Part shown: piece after piece, positions 7,309-15,099 of the stretch
Layout: each line of letters begins with the position of its first letter
Numbering within the stretch: position 1 is the stretch's first letter
Assembly (NCBI GenBank): GCA_027485005.1
Contig: JAIXRX010000156.1
Coordinates: forward strand, 1 to 16,624
Length of the DNA stretch: 16,624 bases
Source of the DNA: Alphaproteobacteria bacterium
GTDB lineage: Bacteria > Pseudomonadota > Alphaproteobacteria > Rickettsiales > JAIXRX01
Reading direction: 5' to 3'
The notes under the pieces: model-generated
The model's database searches: none
Told to the model about the DNA's origin: nothing
Seen by the model: the letters and a program-made list of their open reading frames with translations, nothing else
Position numbers and translations under genes: made by a program

Positions 7309-8166
7309 TTATTGTTTTATTAGGTCGCGTAAAACTAATAAATCCGCCCATGCATCCCGTTTTTTAATGGGCTGACGCAGCAAATAGGATGGGTGATAAA
7401 GTGCAAATGCGTTGTATGTTTGGTTATGCTGAACGTAGGAATGAATTTTTCCGCGTAGTTTCGTGATGCCCGTATCAATTTCTAGCACATTCTTAGTGGC
7501 AACACCGCCCACCAGAATAATCATGCGTGGTTGGATAAGTGCGATTAATTTTTCTAAAAAGGGTTTGCAGAGCGCCACTTCGTCAGGGGTAGGGTTGCGG
7601 TTGCCTGGTGGCCGCCAGTAAATACTATTGGAGATGTAGTAATGGCTGCGGTCGGTCAGGCCAATAGCTGCCAGCATTTTGTCAAGTAGCTGGCCACTCG
7701 CACCACAAAATGGAATGCCTTGTTTGTCTTCATCATTACCGGGTGCTTCACCAATAAACAGCAATTTACTGTTGGGATTGCCGTCGCCGACCACAGTGTT
7801 GGTGGCGGTACGTTTGAGCGGGCAGCCTTCAAAAGCGCGTACATTTTCCTGCCATTGTTCAAACGTTTGGCTGGCCGCAGCGAGTGTTTTCGCTTCGAGC
7901 AGTGCGTCTGCGAATGAAGGAATGGGAGCGCCAAGACCAACTACAGGGCGCAATGTTGGTAGACGATTTTTAGCGGCGTTTATCGCCTCAACACGATGAA
8001 ATTCAGCCATGGCTTCGTCCGCAGAGGTAATAACGGGAGCAGTATTGGCGCCGAGAGCCGAAGTCGTAGGGGCGAGCAATGAGCAGGGCGCGTGCCCCAT
8101 TATCTCATCTGCGCCAACCAGCCGATGCCATGCTAAAAGTGTAGAGGTGAGTACGTTTGATGCCAT
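7309..8166 (-). CDS. Uracil-DNA glycosylase, family-4-like, reduced Fe-S ligands
   Basis: The enzyme removes uracil from DNA to start base excision repair. Of 285 residues, the first 105 are a poorly conserved extension. The catalytic domain then shows motif A GEAPGNDED (139-147), PFCGASGQLLD, RPPGNRNPT and motif B HPSYLLR (258-264), all family-4 traits. Canonical family 4 has four cysteines binding a 4Fe-4S cluster (CxxC, KCRPPGNR, and a fourth Cys before PxL). Here only Cys115 and Cys200 remain; the second is Lys118 (GCPLKRT) and the third is Trp184 (YWRPPGNR). The cluster is therefore probably absent. I recall similar replacements in other alphaproteobacterial homologues. It is not UdgX, as no KRRIH insert is seen. 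ATG at 8164-8166; weak ribosome-binding site. Confidence 0.88.
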   Translation of the reverse strand: MASNVLTSTLLAWHRLVGADEIMGHAPCSLLAPTTSALGANTAPVITSADEAMAEFHRVEAINAAKNRLPTLRPVVGLGAPIPSFADALLEAKTLAAASQTFEQWQENVRAFEGCPLKRTATNTVVGDGNPNSKLLFIGEAPGNDEDKQGIPFCGASGQLLDKMLAAIGLTDRSHYYISNSIYWRPPGNRNPTPDEVALCKPFLEKLIALIQPRMIILVGGVATKNVLEIDTGITKLRGKIHSYVQHNQTYNAFALYHPSYLLRQPIKKRDAWADLLVLRDLIKQ

Positions 8167-8214
8167 AGGACGATTGTCTTAGGCTAAGTAGCATTGGTGG
8201 ACAAGCCACAAATA

Positions 8215-8243
8215 AAAAAGCCCTGCAATGCGCAGGGCTTTTT
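8215..8243 (-). terminator. Strong intrinsic terminator of the 61-residue gene
   Basis: A perfect 12-base-pair hairpin: AAAAAGCCCTGC (8215-8226), 5-base loop, GCAGGGCTTTTT (8232-8243). With A/T runs on both sides it can act on either strand. By position it ends transcription of the small minus-strand gene at 8276-8461, separating it from udg, which would then need its own promoter or readthrough. Confidence 0.85.
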
Positions 8244-8275
8244 GTAATGTCTTGAAATAGCCTAAAACCTGAAGC

Positions 8276-8461
8276 CTAGAGGCTTTGATAAGGAATGGGC
8301 TCTTTGGTCGATGGATCAATCGCTAAGGTGTTGTCGTCAAACATAGCAGCCATGAAGCGACGCGCGCCGTTGATGTAAAGCACAGGCTTTACAGGTTTTC
8401 CATCGTATTTACGTAGTTCTGTAATTGTTCCACGGTTCTCAGGGTTATTTTTACTACCCAT
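8276..8461 (-). CDS. Small conserved-looking hypothetical protein (61 aa)
   Basis: I do not recognise a named family. The protein has 61 residues: a basic N-terminus (GSKNNPENRG), then TELRKYDGKPVKPVLYING, a central basic/aromatic patch (ARRFMAAMFDD), and a C-terminus ending IPYQSL. It has no signal peptide or membrane segment, so it is probably cytoplasmic and compact. Support for a real gene is good: GAGGA lies 4 bases before the ATG, it has its own strong terminator 33 bases after the stop, and it stands as a separate unit with a divergent neighbour. A possible promoter on the minus strand is TTGCAA (8521-8526), 17 bases, TAAGGA (8498-8503), a weak match. Confidence 0.75.
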   Translation of the reverse strand: MGSKNNPENRGTITELRKYDGKPVKPVLYINGARRFMAAMFDDNTLAIDPSTKEPIPYQSL

Positions 8462-8589
8462 AACGTCCTCGCTATAAAAAAGTATTTTGAGTGGCTGTCC
8501 TTAAGAGGAAAGGCTTGAGGTTGCAAGCAAAAAATGCCAAGGTGCGTTCAAGAATCCCATATTAATATATAGCCATGTCAGGCAAATAA

Positions 8590-10365
8590 ATGAAAAACAG
8601 TAGATTTATAGCGGTTAAAGGCATCAAGTTGGTAGTACTTGGCCTTGGCTTTTTGTTGCTGTTTGGTTCAGCAATTTTGGTTGGAAGCAAGCTGGCGATG
8701 CGTATGGGCTGGACACCAAGCCGTACACAAGTCTTAGAATTTAATGAAACTGGCAGCTATTTATCGGCACGCCACGCCATTGGCCAAGGAAAAATGGCAG
8801 ATGCTCAAGCCTTTTTTGAGCAAGGATTAAAGCATGCGCCAGAAAATGTGTTGCTGCAACGCGGCGCATATCAGGCCGCATTGCTCTCAGGCGCACCCGA
8901 AGAAATGGCTAAAGCCTCTTTGCGTATTAATCCGCAAACTCCTGCGGCCGTGCCACCTGCCATGTTGAATGCTATTTTGATGGCGAGTCAGGGCAAGTTT
9001 CGTGAGGCGAATGAGGCCATGAATCTTTATATCCCGCAGGGGTTTCATGCCTTATTTGCGCCTTTAATGAAGGGGTGGCTGCAAGCTGGTTTACAAACCT
9101 CCGCAAAAGCATTTAAAGCGCCGTCTTTCGCCGCGGGCAAAGAGTTTTCTGTGCTTATGCACTATCATGCGGCCCGCTTGAATGAATTTATGGGGCATCA
9201 GGAGGAGGCACAACAACATTTTGATGTACTGTTAAAACAAGCGCCAGTCCTTCCTAGTCGAGTGATGGAAGTGTTGCTGGCTAATCAGCTGAAGCAGTCT
9301 AAACAAAAAGAAGCCCAAGCATTGCTGGATGCTTATGCTGAGCGCATACCTGATCATTATTTGTCGCTAGCGCGTGCTGCCACTGTTTTGCCAGTGAAGG
9401 ATGCCAAAGAAGGCTTGGCGGAAGTGTTGAACGACATTAGCGGTGTGTTTACGGCAATGCAGGCCTCTGAAGAGGCGTTGATTTATGCGCGATTGGCATT
9501 GTTGCTTGCGCCTGACTTTGCTGAGCCGCGCTATATTCTTGCTGGGTTGTACGAGCGCTTCAAGCAGAGCGGCGACGCAATTGATGCGTATGCCAAAATT
9601 AATCCAAGCCATCCACTTTACATTAAAGGTCAGATCCGTTCCGCCTATTTGTTGCAGGGGATGGAAAAAACATCAGATGCGCTCGCTGTATTGGACAAAG
9701 TCGGAAAAGCCTATGGTGAGCCATATGATGTTTTGATGGCGCGTGCCGACATGCTTCGTGACCATAAAGAATTTGAAAAATCGGCGCAAACTTACACCAA
9801 GGCGCTAACAAAAATTGGTGAGACGAAATCGTATCATTGGACGATCTATTTTGCTCGTGGTGCTGCCTATGAACGTGCACAGCAATGGGATAAGGCCGAA
9901 CCAGATTTACTTAAGGCATTGTCGCTGTCTCCGAGCCAGCCAGAAGTTCTGAATTATTTGGGTTATAGCTGGTTGCTGCTTGGAAAAAATATTCCACAAG
10001 CCAAAGCAATGATTGAGCGCGCCTTGCAACTGAGCCCTCGAGATATTCAAATTGTGGATAGTATGGGGTGGGCTTTGTATCAGCTTGGGCAATTTGAAGA
10101 GGCGCTAGTTTATCTGGAGCAGGCGGCGGATACTTTGCCGCAAGACGCAACAGTAAATGAACATCTGGGAGATTTATACTGGCAGCTTGGCCGCCAGCAT
10201 GAGGCCATGTATTTGTGGCAACGTGCCTATGATGCAAAAGAGCATGAAGCGGGCCAGAAAAAAGGCTTGGAGAAAAAACTACAAGAAGGGCTACCCGCCT
10301 GGGAAGGCAAGGTGGTAACGCACCCTGCTCAGGCATCATCACTGAAAATGAGCGTTCTTCCTTAA
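8590..10365 (+). CDS. Membrane-anchored tetratricopeptide-repeat protein
   Basis: The 591-residue protein has an uncleaved-looking N-terminal membrane segment (about 13-33), so the rest probably faces the periplasm. Repeats of the TPR pattern occur at about 55-85, 195-220, 345-375, 380-410 and 415-448. The best conserved are the last three, at 452-484 (NYLGYSWLLLG), 487-518 (VDSMGWALYQLGQFEEAL) and 521-552 (EHLGDLYWQLGRQHEA). This C-terminal triplet is a well-known signature of proteobacterial TPR proteins of unknown or assembly-related role. AGG lies 7 bases before the ATG. The stop overlaps the first ispE start codon (TAATG). A TPR gene directly before ispE is a pairing I associate with alphaproteobacteria. 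An AT-rich stretch at 8560-8571 could hold its -10 box. Confidence 0.87.
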   Translation: MKNSRFIAVKGIKLVVLGLGFLLLFGSAILVGSKLAMRMGWTPSRTQVLEFNETGSYLSARHAIGQGKMADAQAFFEQGLKHAPENVLLQRGAYQAALLSGAPEEMAKASLRINPQTPAAVPPAMLNAILMASQGKFREANEAMNLYIPQGFHALFAPLMKGWLQAGLQTSAKAFKAPSFAAGKEFSVLMHYHAARLNEFMGHQEEAQQHFDVLLKQAPVLPSRVMEVLLANQLKQSKQKEAQALLDAYAERIPDHYLSLARAATVLPVKDAKEGLAEVLNDISGVFTAMQASEEALIYARLALLLAPDFAEPRYILAGLYERFKQSGDAIDAYAKINPSHPLYIKGQIRSAYLLQGMEKTSDALAVLDKVGKAYGEPYDVLMARADMLRDHKEFEKSAQTYTKALTKIGETKSYHWTIYFARGAAYERAQQWDKAEPDLLKALSLSPSQPEVLNYLGYSWLLLGKNIPQAKAMIERALQLSPRDIQIVDSMGWALYQLGQFEEALVYLEQAADTLPQDATVNEHLGDLYWQLGRQHEAMYLWQRAYDAKEHEAGQKKGLEKKLQEGLPAWEGKVVTHPAQASSLKMSVLP

Positions 10366-11258
10366 TGCGTGAGAGTGCGGTCATGACAAATAGATCTTCG
10401 CAGATGGTAGCGGGTGCCAAGCTCAATTTATTTTTGCATGTGATTGGTAAACGTGAGGACGGCTATCATCTACTTGAAAGTGCGGTGGCTTTCACCGATT
10501 TTGGAGATGTGCTTGCAGTGCAAGATGCACAGCAGAATGAATGCCTGATAACTGGTGAGTGGTCGATTGCATTATCATCAGCTGATGCGCCGAATAGTAT
10601 TGAAAAAGTTGCGGAAATCTTACGTGTTTTTGCACCAGACGCACCTGCGGTGCGAATGACTTTAGAAAAGAATATTCCTGTGAGTGCAGGCTTGGGCGGC
10701 GGCTCGGTGGATGCAGCAGCAGCAATGCATTTATTGTCGGCTCGGTGGGGTCTTCAACTCTCGCCGATGGCAGTAGAAAAAATTGCGTTGCAAATAGGGG
10801 CGGATGTGCCAGTGGCTTATGCAGGGACTCCTGCTATGATGAAGGGGATTGGCGAGCAGTTGAATCCTCTGCCAACGTTGCCAAGCGGTGGTGTGTTACT
10901 GGTGAATCCACGTGTGGAAGTGCCCACGGCCTGCGTGTTTCGTGCGCTTTCTGGTACATGGTCGGCGCCGCTTGAGGTGGCGTGGCCTATGTTTCGGGAT
11001 ATGCGTGAGATGGCCGCATGGCTAAAGGATCATACACGCAATGATATGGAAGCAGCGGCTTGCGAGTTATTTCCTGTGGTGCGGGATGTTCTAGCCAATC
11101 TGGCAGCTTTGCCTAATGCTTCGCTAGCGCGCATGAGCGGCAGCGGAGGCACCTGTTTTGCCTTATTTGATACAATAGAGAGCGCGCAGAGCGCACAGCA
11201 ATTATTGCATGCACAGCAGCCTTCATGGTGGTCTGTGGCCACACATTGGAAGGAATAA
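10365..11258 (+). CDS. ispE: 4-diphosphocytidyl-2-C-methyl-D-erythritol kinase
   Basis: IspE phosphorylates CDP-methylerythritol in the MEP route to isoprenoids. It is a GHMP kinase of 297 residues from the first ATG. Visible motifs are AGAKLNLFLHVIGKREDGYHLL (16-37) with the active-site Lys19, the ATP loop PVSAGLGGGSVDAAAAM (105-121), catalytic Asp147 in QIGADVPVAYAG, and the C-terminal ARMSGSGGTCFALF loop. The usual AKINL reads AKLNL here. The start could be 10365 (overlapping the TPR stop) or ATG 10383, which still keeps all motifs; the overlap favours the first but I cannot decide. The next gene begins 4 bases after the stop. Confidence 0.95.
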   Translation: MRESAVMTNRSSQMVAGAKLNLFLHVIGKREDGYHLLESAVAFTDFGDVLAVQDAQQNECLITGEWSIALSSADAPNSIEKVAEILRVFAPDAPAVRMTLEKNIPVSAGLGGGSVDAAAAMHLLSARWGLQLSPMAVEKIALQIGADVPVAYAGTPAMMKGIGEQLNPLPTLPSGGVLLVNPRVEVPTACVFRALSGTWSAPLEVAWPMFRDMREMAAWLKDHTRNDMEAAACELFPVVRDVLANLAALPNASLARMSGSGGTCFALFDTIESAQSAQQLLHAQQPSWWSVATHWKE

Positions 11259-11262
11259 TCAT

Positions 11263-11682
11263 ATGGCACATCGCGCGCGCAAAAAACGCTATCAATCGGA
11301 AGGCAATCCATTCCCGCCGATTACGCTTACGGGGCATGTACATTTGAAATATGAGGATGAATATACAGGCGAGCCACAAAAACGCGGCGATATACGCTTT
11401 TATTTGCATGACGATGCAACAAACAAAGAGCGCACCCAAGGGGATTACTACACGCTGGGGCATGCTGGATATTTAAAAGCCGAAGTGTTTGATGGGAAAA
11501 AATGGTGTTTAGTGGTGATGGATGATTTATTTCCCGATAAGATTCACCATTTTACTAAGAAAGAACAACCCGCCGCGACTTATCTAGTGTGCGAGGAGGC
11601 AATGAAGCCCTTTCAAGGAAGACAGTTAGAGCGCATTTACCGTGAGCATTACGCTCTTATTCCACTCGACGAAGTTGATTAA
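11263..11682 (+). CDS. Hypothetical protein (139 aa) downstream of ispE
   Basis: I do not recognise this protein. It begins with a basic stretch (AHRARKKRY), then a mixed alpha/beta region with many charged and aromatic residues (GHVHLKYEDEYTGEP, KRGDIRFYLHDD, DYYTLGHAGYLKAEVFDG). It ends in a helical acidic part (ERIYREHYALIPLDEVD). There is no signal or membrane segment. I chose the ATG at 11263 because AAGGA lies 8 bases upstream, formed by the last codons of ispE; an upstream in-frame ATG at 11209 lies inside ispE. It is probably cotranscribed with ispE and the TPR gene, but nothing points to a joint pathway role. Confidence 0.7.
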   Translation: MAHRARKKRYQSEGNPFPPITLTGHVHLKYEDEYTGEPQKRGDIRFYLHDDATNKERTQGDYYTLGHAGYLKAEVFDGKKWCLVVMDDLFPDKIHHFTKKEQPAATYLVCEEAMKPFQGRQLERIYREHYALIPLDEVD

Positions 11683-11689
11683 GTATTTG

Positions 11690-11706
11690 TTTTATATCAT
11701 ATAAAA
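11690..11706. repeat. Perfect AT-rich 17-base palindrome
   Basis: TTTTATAT, one C, then ATATAAAA: a perfect inverted repeat 7 bases after the preceding stop and about 40 bases upstream of a candidate -10 box for the long gene that follows. All stem pairs are A-T and the loop would be one base, so a protein-binding operator is more likely than an RNA terminator. The role is inferred. Confidence 0.4.
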
Positions 11707-11745
11707 AATAACACCAACCTTCATCATATCGTAACAATTTTAACG

Positions 11746-11751
11746 TATAGT
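11746..11751 (+). promoter_or_regulatory. Candidate -10 box for the PEPC-like gene
   Basis: TATAGT (5 of 6 to consensus) lies 37 bases before the ATG at 11789, giving a plausible leader of about 30 bases. No convincing -35 element is found 16-18 bases upstream (the site reads ATCATA). The leader is strongly AT-rich. An AGGG ribosome-binding site lies at 11780-11783. Confidence 0.3.
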
Positions 11752-11788
11752 CCCTTCATTAAAAAATATTAACTAAAGCAGGGTGTCT

Positions 11789-14700
11789 ATGATTAACAAT
11801 ATACTTCAAAAGAATAACAGCGCACAACAAAACCTCCTCAATTCAACCAATCAGAATCAGGTGGTGATGGGGCTGCATAATGCACTCATTCATGGTGTCG
11901 ATGCAGACGATATGAAGCAGCGCCTCAACGGTATTCATGCCGCTCTTTGGTATAAAACAGGGCTCAACGAAAAAACTCGCCATAATCTTTTAACCTCGAC
12001 CATTCATGGCAATGACGGCGGCTTTGCGCCGATTGACAAAGACAATGTATCAGAGTTTTTGACGAATCTTGCCCATATGGGACAGATGAATGAAATGGGC
12101 GCATTGGTTGCACGTGAGAATGTGTTTAGAGAGGTAGGCAAAAAACGTACCGCCAATAATCAGCCAGATGGCATGGCCGCGAGTTATATCGCCAATGCCG
12201 ATGCGTCGGTTAGTGATTTGGTGCAGCAAATTAGCGGCAAAGTATTTGAGCAATCTTTCACCGCTCACCCAACTAATATGAATGATTTAATCGCCATGAA
12301 GGCGCAGCGCGACGTGATGGATGCGATAGATAAGATGCGTCATGCAAACCCAACATCAGAAATAAATTCACGCGGGAAAAATGATGCGGATACAAAGCTG
12401 CGCGAGGCTGTAGGAAAATATGTGGAGACCACCACCACGCCGCGGGAAAAATATTTGCCCGAGCAGGATACCAATCTGAATACAGCCGATGAAACCGACA
12501 ATATGCTGTATTTTCTTAAGCGCGCCTACGCCAATGTGGGTGATGTTTATGAAGATTTTGATAAGGCATTAAGCGCGAAAGCGGCCGAGCGCGGTGAGGC
12601 ATATAAACCCGAAGAGTTGAAGCTAAAATATGTGTTTAGTTCTTGGGGTTCTTCGGGAGATAAAGACGGTAACAATAAAGTAAATGCTTACACATTATTG
12701 CAATCGCTTGCACAGCACATGGAAGTGGCGCTGGGTGAATATAACGCCAATTTACATAATATCGGCTATCTTCCGCCCGAGTTGATGGATTGGAAAGCGA
12801 AAATTGACCGTGTGCATACCCAAGCGGTGAGCATTAAGAGTAAACTGGCAGAGCTGCAAGACCAATGGGGTGCAATGCCGCCTGAAGAAGCAGATGCGCT
12901 TTTTGACCAATATAGCTCAGCGCTAAAAGCATTAGTCAATGGTGGCGACAAAGAGAAAAATATTTACGGCGTGCAGATGAAAGAATTTGCCACTGCCTTA
13001 GGCAATGCGATTTCAGCAGAGATTCCTGAGGGTTTGTCAGAAGATGAACACAAAGAGGCAGAAGATAGCAAACAACAAGTACTGATGCTCAAACGCCGCT
13101 ACGATATTTTTGGTGCGACTATGGGCCGCATTGAGTTTCGTGAAACGGCAAATAATTTCTGTAAAGTGATGAATTATTTGCTGGATGGTGAGTATGGTTT
13201 GCCAGCAGAAGAAATGGAAAAACAAGGGGTAAGCCCCGAAGCAATGGCTGCGGCCGAAACGAAGAAACAAGAGATTCTAAGCGACCTTCTGAGAAACCCA
13301 GAAAGAATTTCTGAACTGGTGGAAGCTAAGCGTGCGACGTTTGAGAGAGAAGGTAGCGGTATAGGTTATACAAATACAGACCAAATGGTGAACCACACTC
13401 TCAAGCGCTTGCAATTAGCGGCGCAATTCCCAGATGCTTTTGTGAATCAGGTGCTTGCCGAATGTCAGGACGCCTCTAACGTGCTTGAAGCACAAGTGTT
13501 GATGAAAGCCGCGAAAACCAAGACAGGTGAGGAGCCCGTGCTTGGTATTCAGCCACTGTTTGAAGATCCGGATATTCTGCTTAAAGTCGGTGGCATTATG
13601 GATAATCTTTTCAGCAATGAATTTTACCAACAGCATTTGACAGATTTTGCTAAAGCACACCCTCGTGATGTAGTGGACGGCAAAGCCACGCAAGTGGTGC
13701 AATTTGCCCATAGTGATAATTCACGCCGTGGTGGCACGCCAGCGTCGGCTGCTGCTATTTATATTGCCCATAAAGCCTACCGCGACGTATGCAAAAAACA
13801 CGGTATTGAGGCGCGCGAATTTCAAGGTGGCAGTATGTCGGATCCTTTCCGTAGTGGCGTTCGTTCCATGGTGGGTATGATCAATGATTATGACATGTAT
13901 GACTTCACCAAAGTAACCATTCAGAATGGCGATTTGTTGAATTTATATAACTATGACCCTTCCGCGAAACGCTTTATGGAAGGTATCTTAGTCTATCAAG
14001 CGCAACATAAGCAGCATTTGAAATCACAGGTTGAATCGATTGATAAAATGGCGCTCGAAGTTGCTTTGGGTTGCAAAGAATTTTACCGCGAGAACCACTT
14101 CCGTAATGATAAAATCGGACTACTGTTCCCATTGATTCTTAGCAATTCTAATGAGATTCAATCTGGTAATGTAGGGTCTCGTGGACAACGCAATGATGCA
14201 AGCAATACTCAAAAAGCTGGCCCCAAACCATTTGAAACGATTTCTGTGGATGGCTTTGAAGGTGCACAGCCTTACATGAACCCAAATGAAGTGCGCACGA
14301 TTACTTATAGCGAATTGTTGCAGCACCATTTGATCTGCCCAACCTGGCTTTCTGTTGCGCACATGAAAACCAATATGTCTGATTATGTGGATGCGCATTT
14401 TGACGAGTTGATGAAAGAGCCAAAGATTGAATCCTTACTTAATAAATCAATGGTCGATGATAAGGATGTTGAGGCAAAAAAATCATACTTAAAACAAAGC
14501 CCGCAAATGTGGAAAATGATGCGTGACCACAGCCCAGCATTTAAGAAAATTATGGACCATGCGGCCTTTGGTTTGGCGATGACGAATTTCAAAACCTTGC
14601 ACGAAACCTTACAAACTAAAATGAAGGATTATCCAGCGGCAGCCGAATATCTCAAAGGGATGGAGCGTGAATATATTGATGCTGCTCAACTGATTGAGAT

Positions 14701-15043
14701 GTCTTTCAGCGGGCTTTCTACTACTGTTAAACCAGTGACAAAAGAGACGCCAGAGCCAGAGGTACTAGAGCGCACCGACCAAGTGCAAAAGATGGCTACC
14801 AATTTACTGCCGCATTTGAAATCTGAGATTGAAACCAAGCGTGGTTTTCTTGGCTTCATGCAGCAGATGCAAGAGAAGCTTGTGTCTTTGTTTGGTGCAG
14901 CCGCCGATCTCCCGCAAGGCATCGCACGGTTGCTTCATGCCGCGCGAGACACCATGACGCACAGCCGTTATTTAGCAGCGGATGACCTAGTCTATCGTCA
15001 AGCTTTAAAGCAGATGCAACCTGCAGTTGGCGCAGGCAAATAA
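11789..15043 (+). CDS. Divergent PEP-carboxylase-fold protein, probable non-canonical activity
   Basis: About 1,084 residues (bacterial PEPC is about 880-930). Residue numbers count from the GTG at 11783. PEPC landmarks appear in order: SFTAHPTN (159-165; His162 matches the catalytic His, but the usual Glu is Asn); SSWGSSGDKDGNNKV (286-300; usual SWMGGDRDGNPNV); IEFRETA (450-456; Arg of LDIRQ); QPLFEDPD (590-597; metal-binding Glu594); FAHSDNSRRGG (641-651; usual GYSDSxKDxG, with Asp645 kept and the Lys now Arg); VRTITYSELLQHHL (837-850). Where PEPC has FHGRGGSxGRGG this reads FQGGSMSDPFRSG, losing the first loop Arg. The terminal RNTG is missing and about 100 extra helical residues follow. 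The frame is intact, so it is not a pseudogene. ATG 11789 with AGGG 5 bases upstream is preferred to GTG 11783. Confidence 0.8.
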   Translation: MINNILQKNNSAQQNLLNSTNQNQVVMGLHNALIHGVDADDMKQRLNGIHAALWYKTGLNEKTRHNLLTSTIHGNDGGFAPIDKDNVSEFLTNLAHMGQMNEMGALVARENVFREVGKKRTANNQPDGMAASYIANADASVSDLVQQISGKVFEQSFTAHPTNMNDLIAMKAQRDVMDAIDKMRHANPTSEINSRGKNDADTKLREAVGKYVETTTTPREKYLPEQDTNLNTADETDNMLYFLKRAYANVGDVYEDFDKALSAKAAERGEAYKPEELKLKYVFSSWGSSGDKDGNNKVNAYTLLQSLAQHMEVALGEYNANLHNIGYLPPELMDWKAKIDRVHTQAVSIKSKLAELQDQWGAMPPEEADALFDQYSSALKALVNGGDKEKNIYGVQMKEFATALGNAISAEIPEGLSEDEHKEAEDSKQQVLMLKRRYDIFGATMGRIEFRETANNFCKVMNYLLDGEYGLPAEEMEKQGVSPEAMAAAETKKQEILSDLLRNPERISELVEAKRATFEREGSGIGYTNTDQMVNHTLKRLQLAAQFPDAFVNQVLAECQDASNVLEAQVLMKAAKTKTGEEPVLGIQPLFEDPDILLKVGGIMDNLFSNEFYQQHLTDFAKAHPRDVVDGKATQVVQFAHSDNSRRGGTPASAAAIYIAHKAYRDVCKKHGIEAREFQGGSMSDPFRSGVRSMVGMINDYDMYDFTKVTIQNGDLLNLYNYDPSAKRFMEGILVYQAQHKQHLKSQVESIDKMALEVALGCKEFYRENHFRNDKIGLLFPLILSNSNEIQSGNVGSRGQRNDASNTQKAGPKPFETISVDGFEGAQPYMNPNEVRTITYSELLQHHLICPTWLSVAHMKTNMSDYVDAHFDELMKEPKIESLLNKSMVDDKDVEAKKSYLKQSPQMWKMMRDHSPAFKKIMDHAAFGLAMTNFKTLHETLQTKMKDYPAAAEYLKGMEREYIDAAQLIEMSFSGLSTTVKPVTKETPEPEVLERTDQVQKMATNLLPHLKSEIETKRGFLGFMQQMQEKLVSLFGAAADLPQGIARLLHAARDTMTHSRYLAADDLVYRQALKQMQPAVGAGK

Positions 15044-15059
15044 CGCTATCGACACATAG

Positions 15060-15099
15060 AAAAGCCTCTGGCATGTTAAGCGCATGTCAGAGGCTTTTT
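15060..15099 (+). terminator. Intrinsic terminator after the PEPC-like gene
   Basis: Hairpin with a 16-base-pair stem: AAAAGCCTCTGGCATG (15060-15075), loop TTAAGCG, CATGTCAGAGGCTTTT (15083-15098), with one G-T pair, followed by a T-run. It starts 16 bases after the stop of the long gene. The right arm contains an ATG that is the first possible start of folC. Confidence 0.88.

Noticed and set aside
7309..8166. UdgX-type uracil-DNA cross-linking protein
   Set aside because: The KRRIH insert that defines UdgX is not seen; the corresponding region reads TKLRGKIH.
11789..15043. Annotating the long gene as an ordinary phosphoenolpyruvate carboxylase (ppc)
   Set aside because: Fold-level motifs fit, but the glycine-rich arginine loop, the catalytic lysine and the C-terminal RNTG are not present, so the standard activity should not be assumed.
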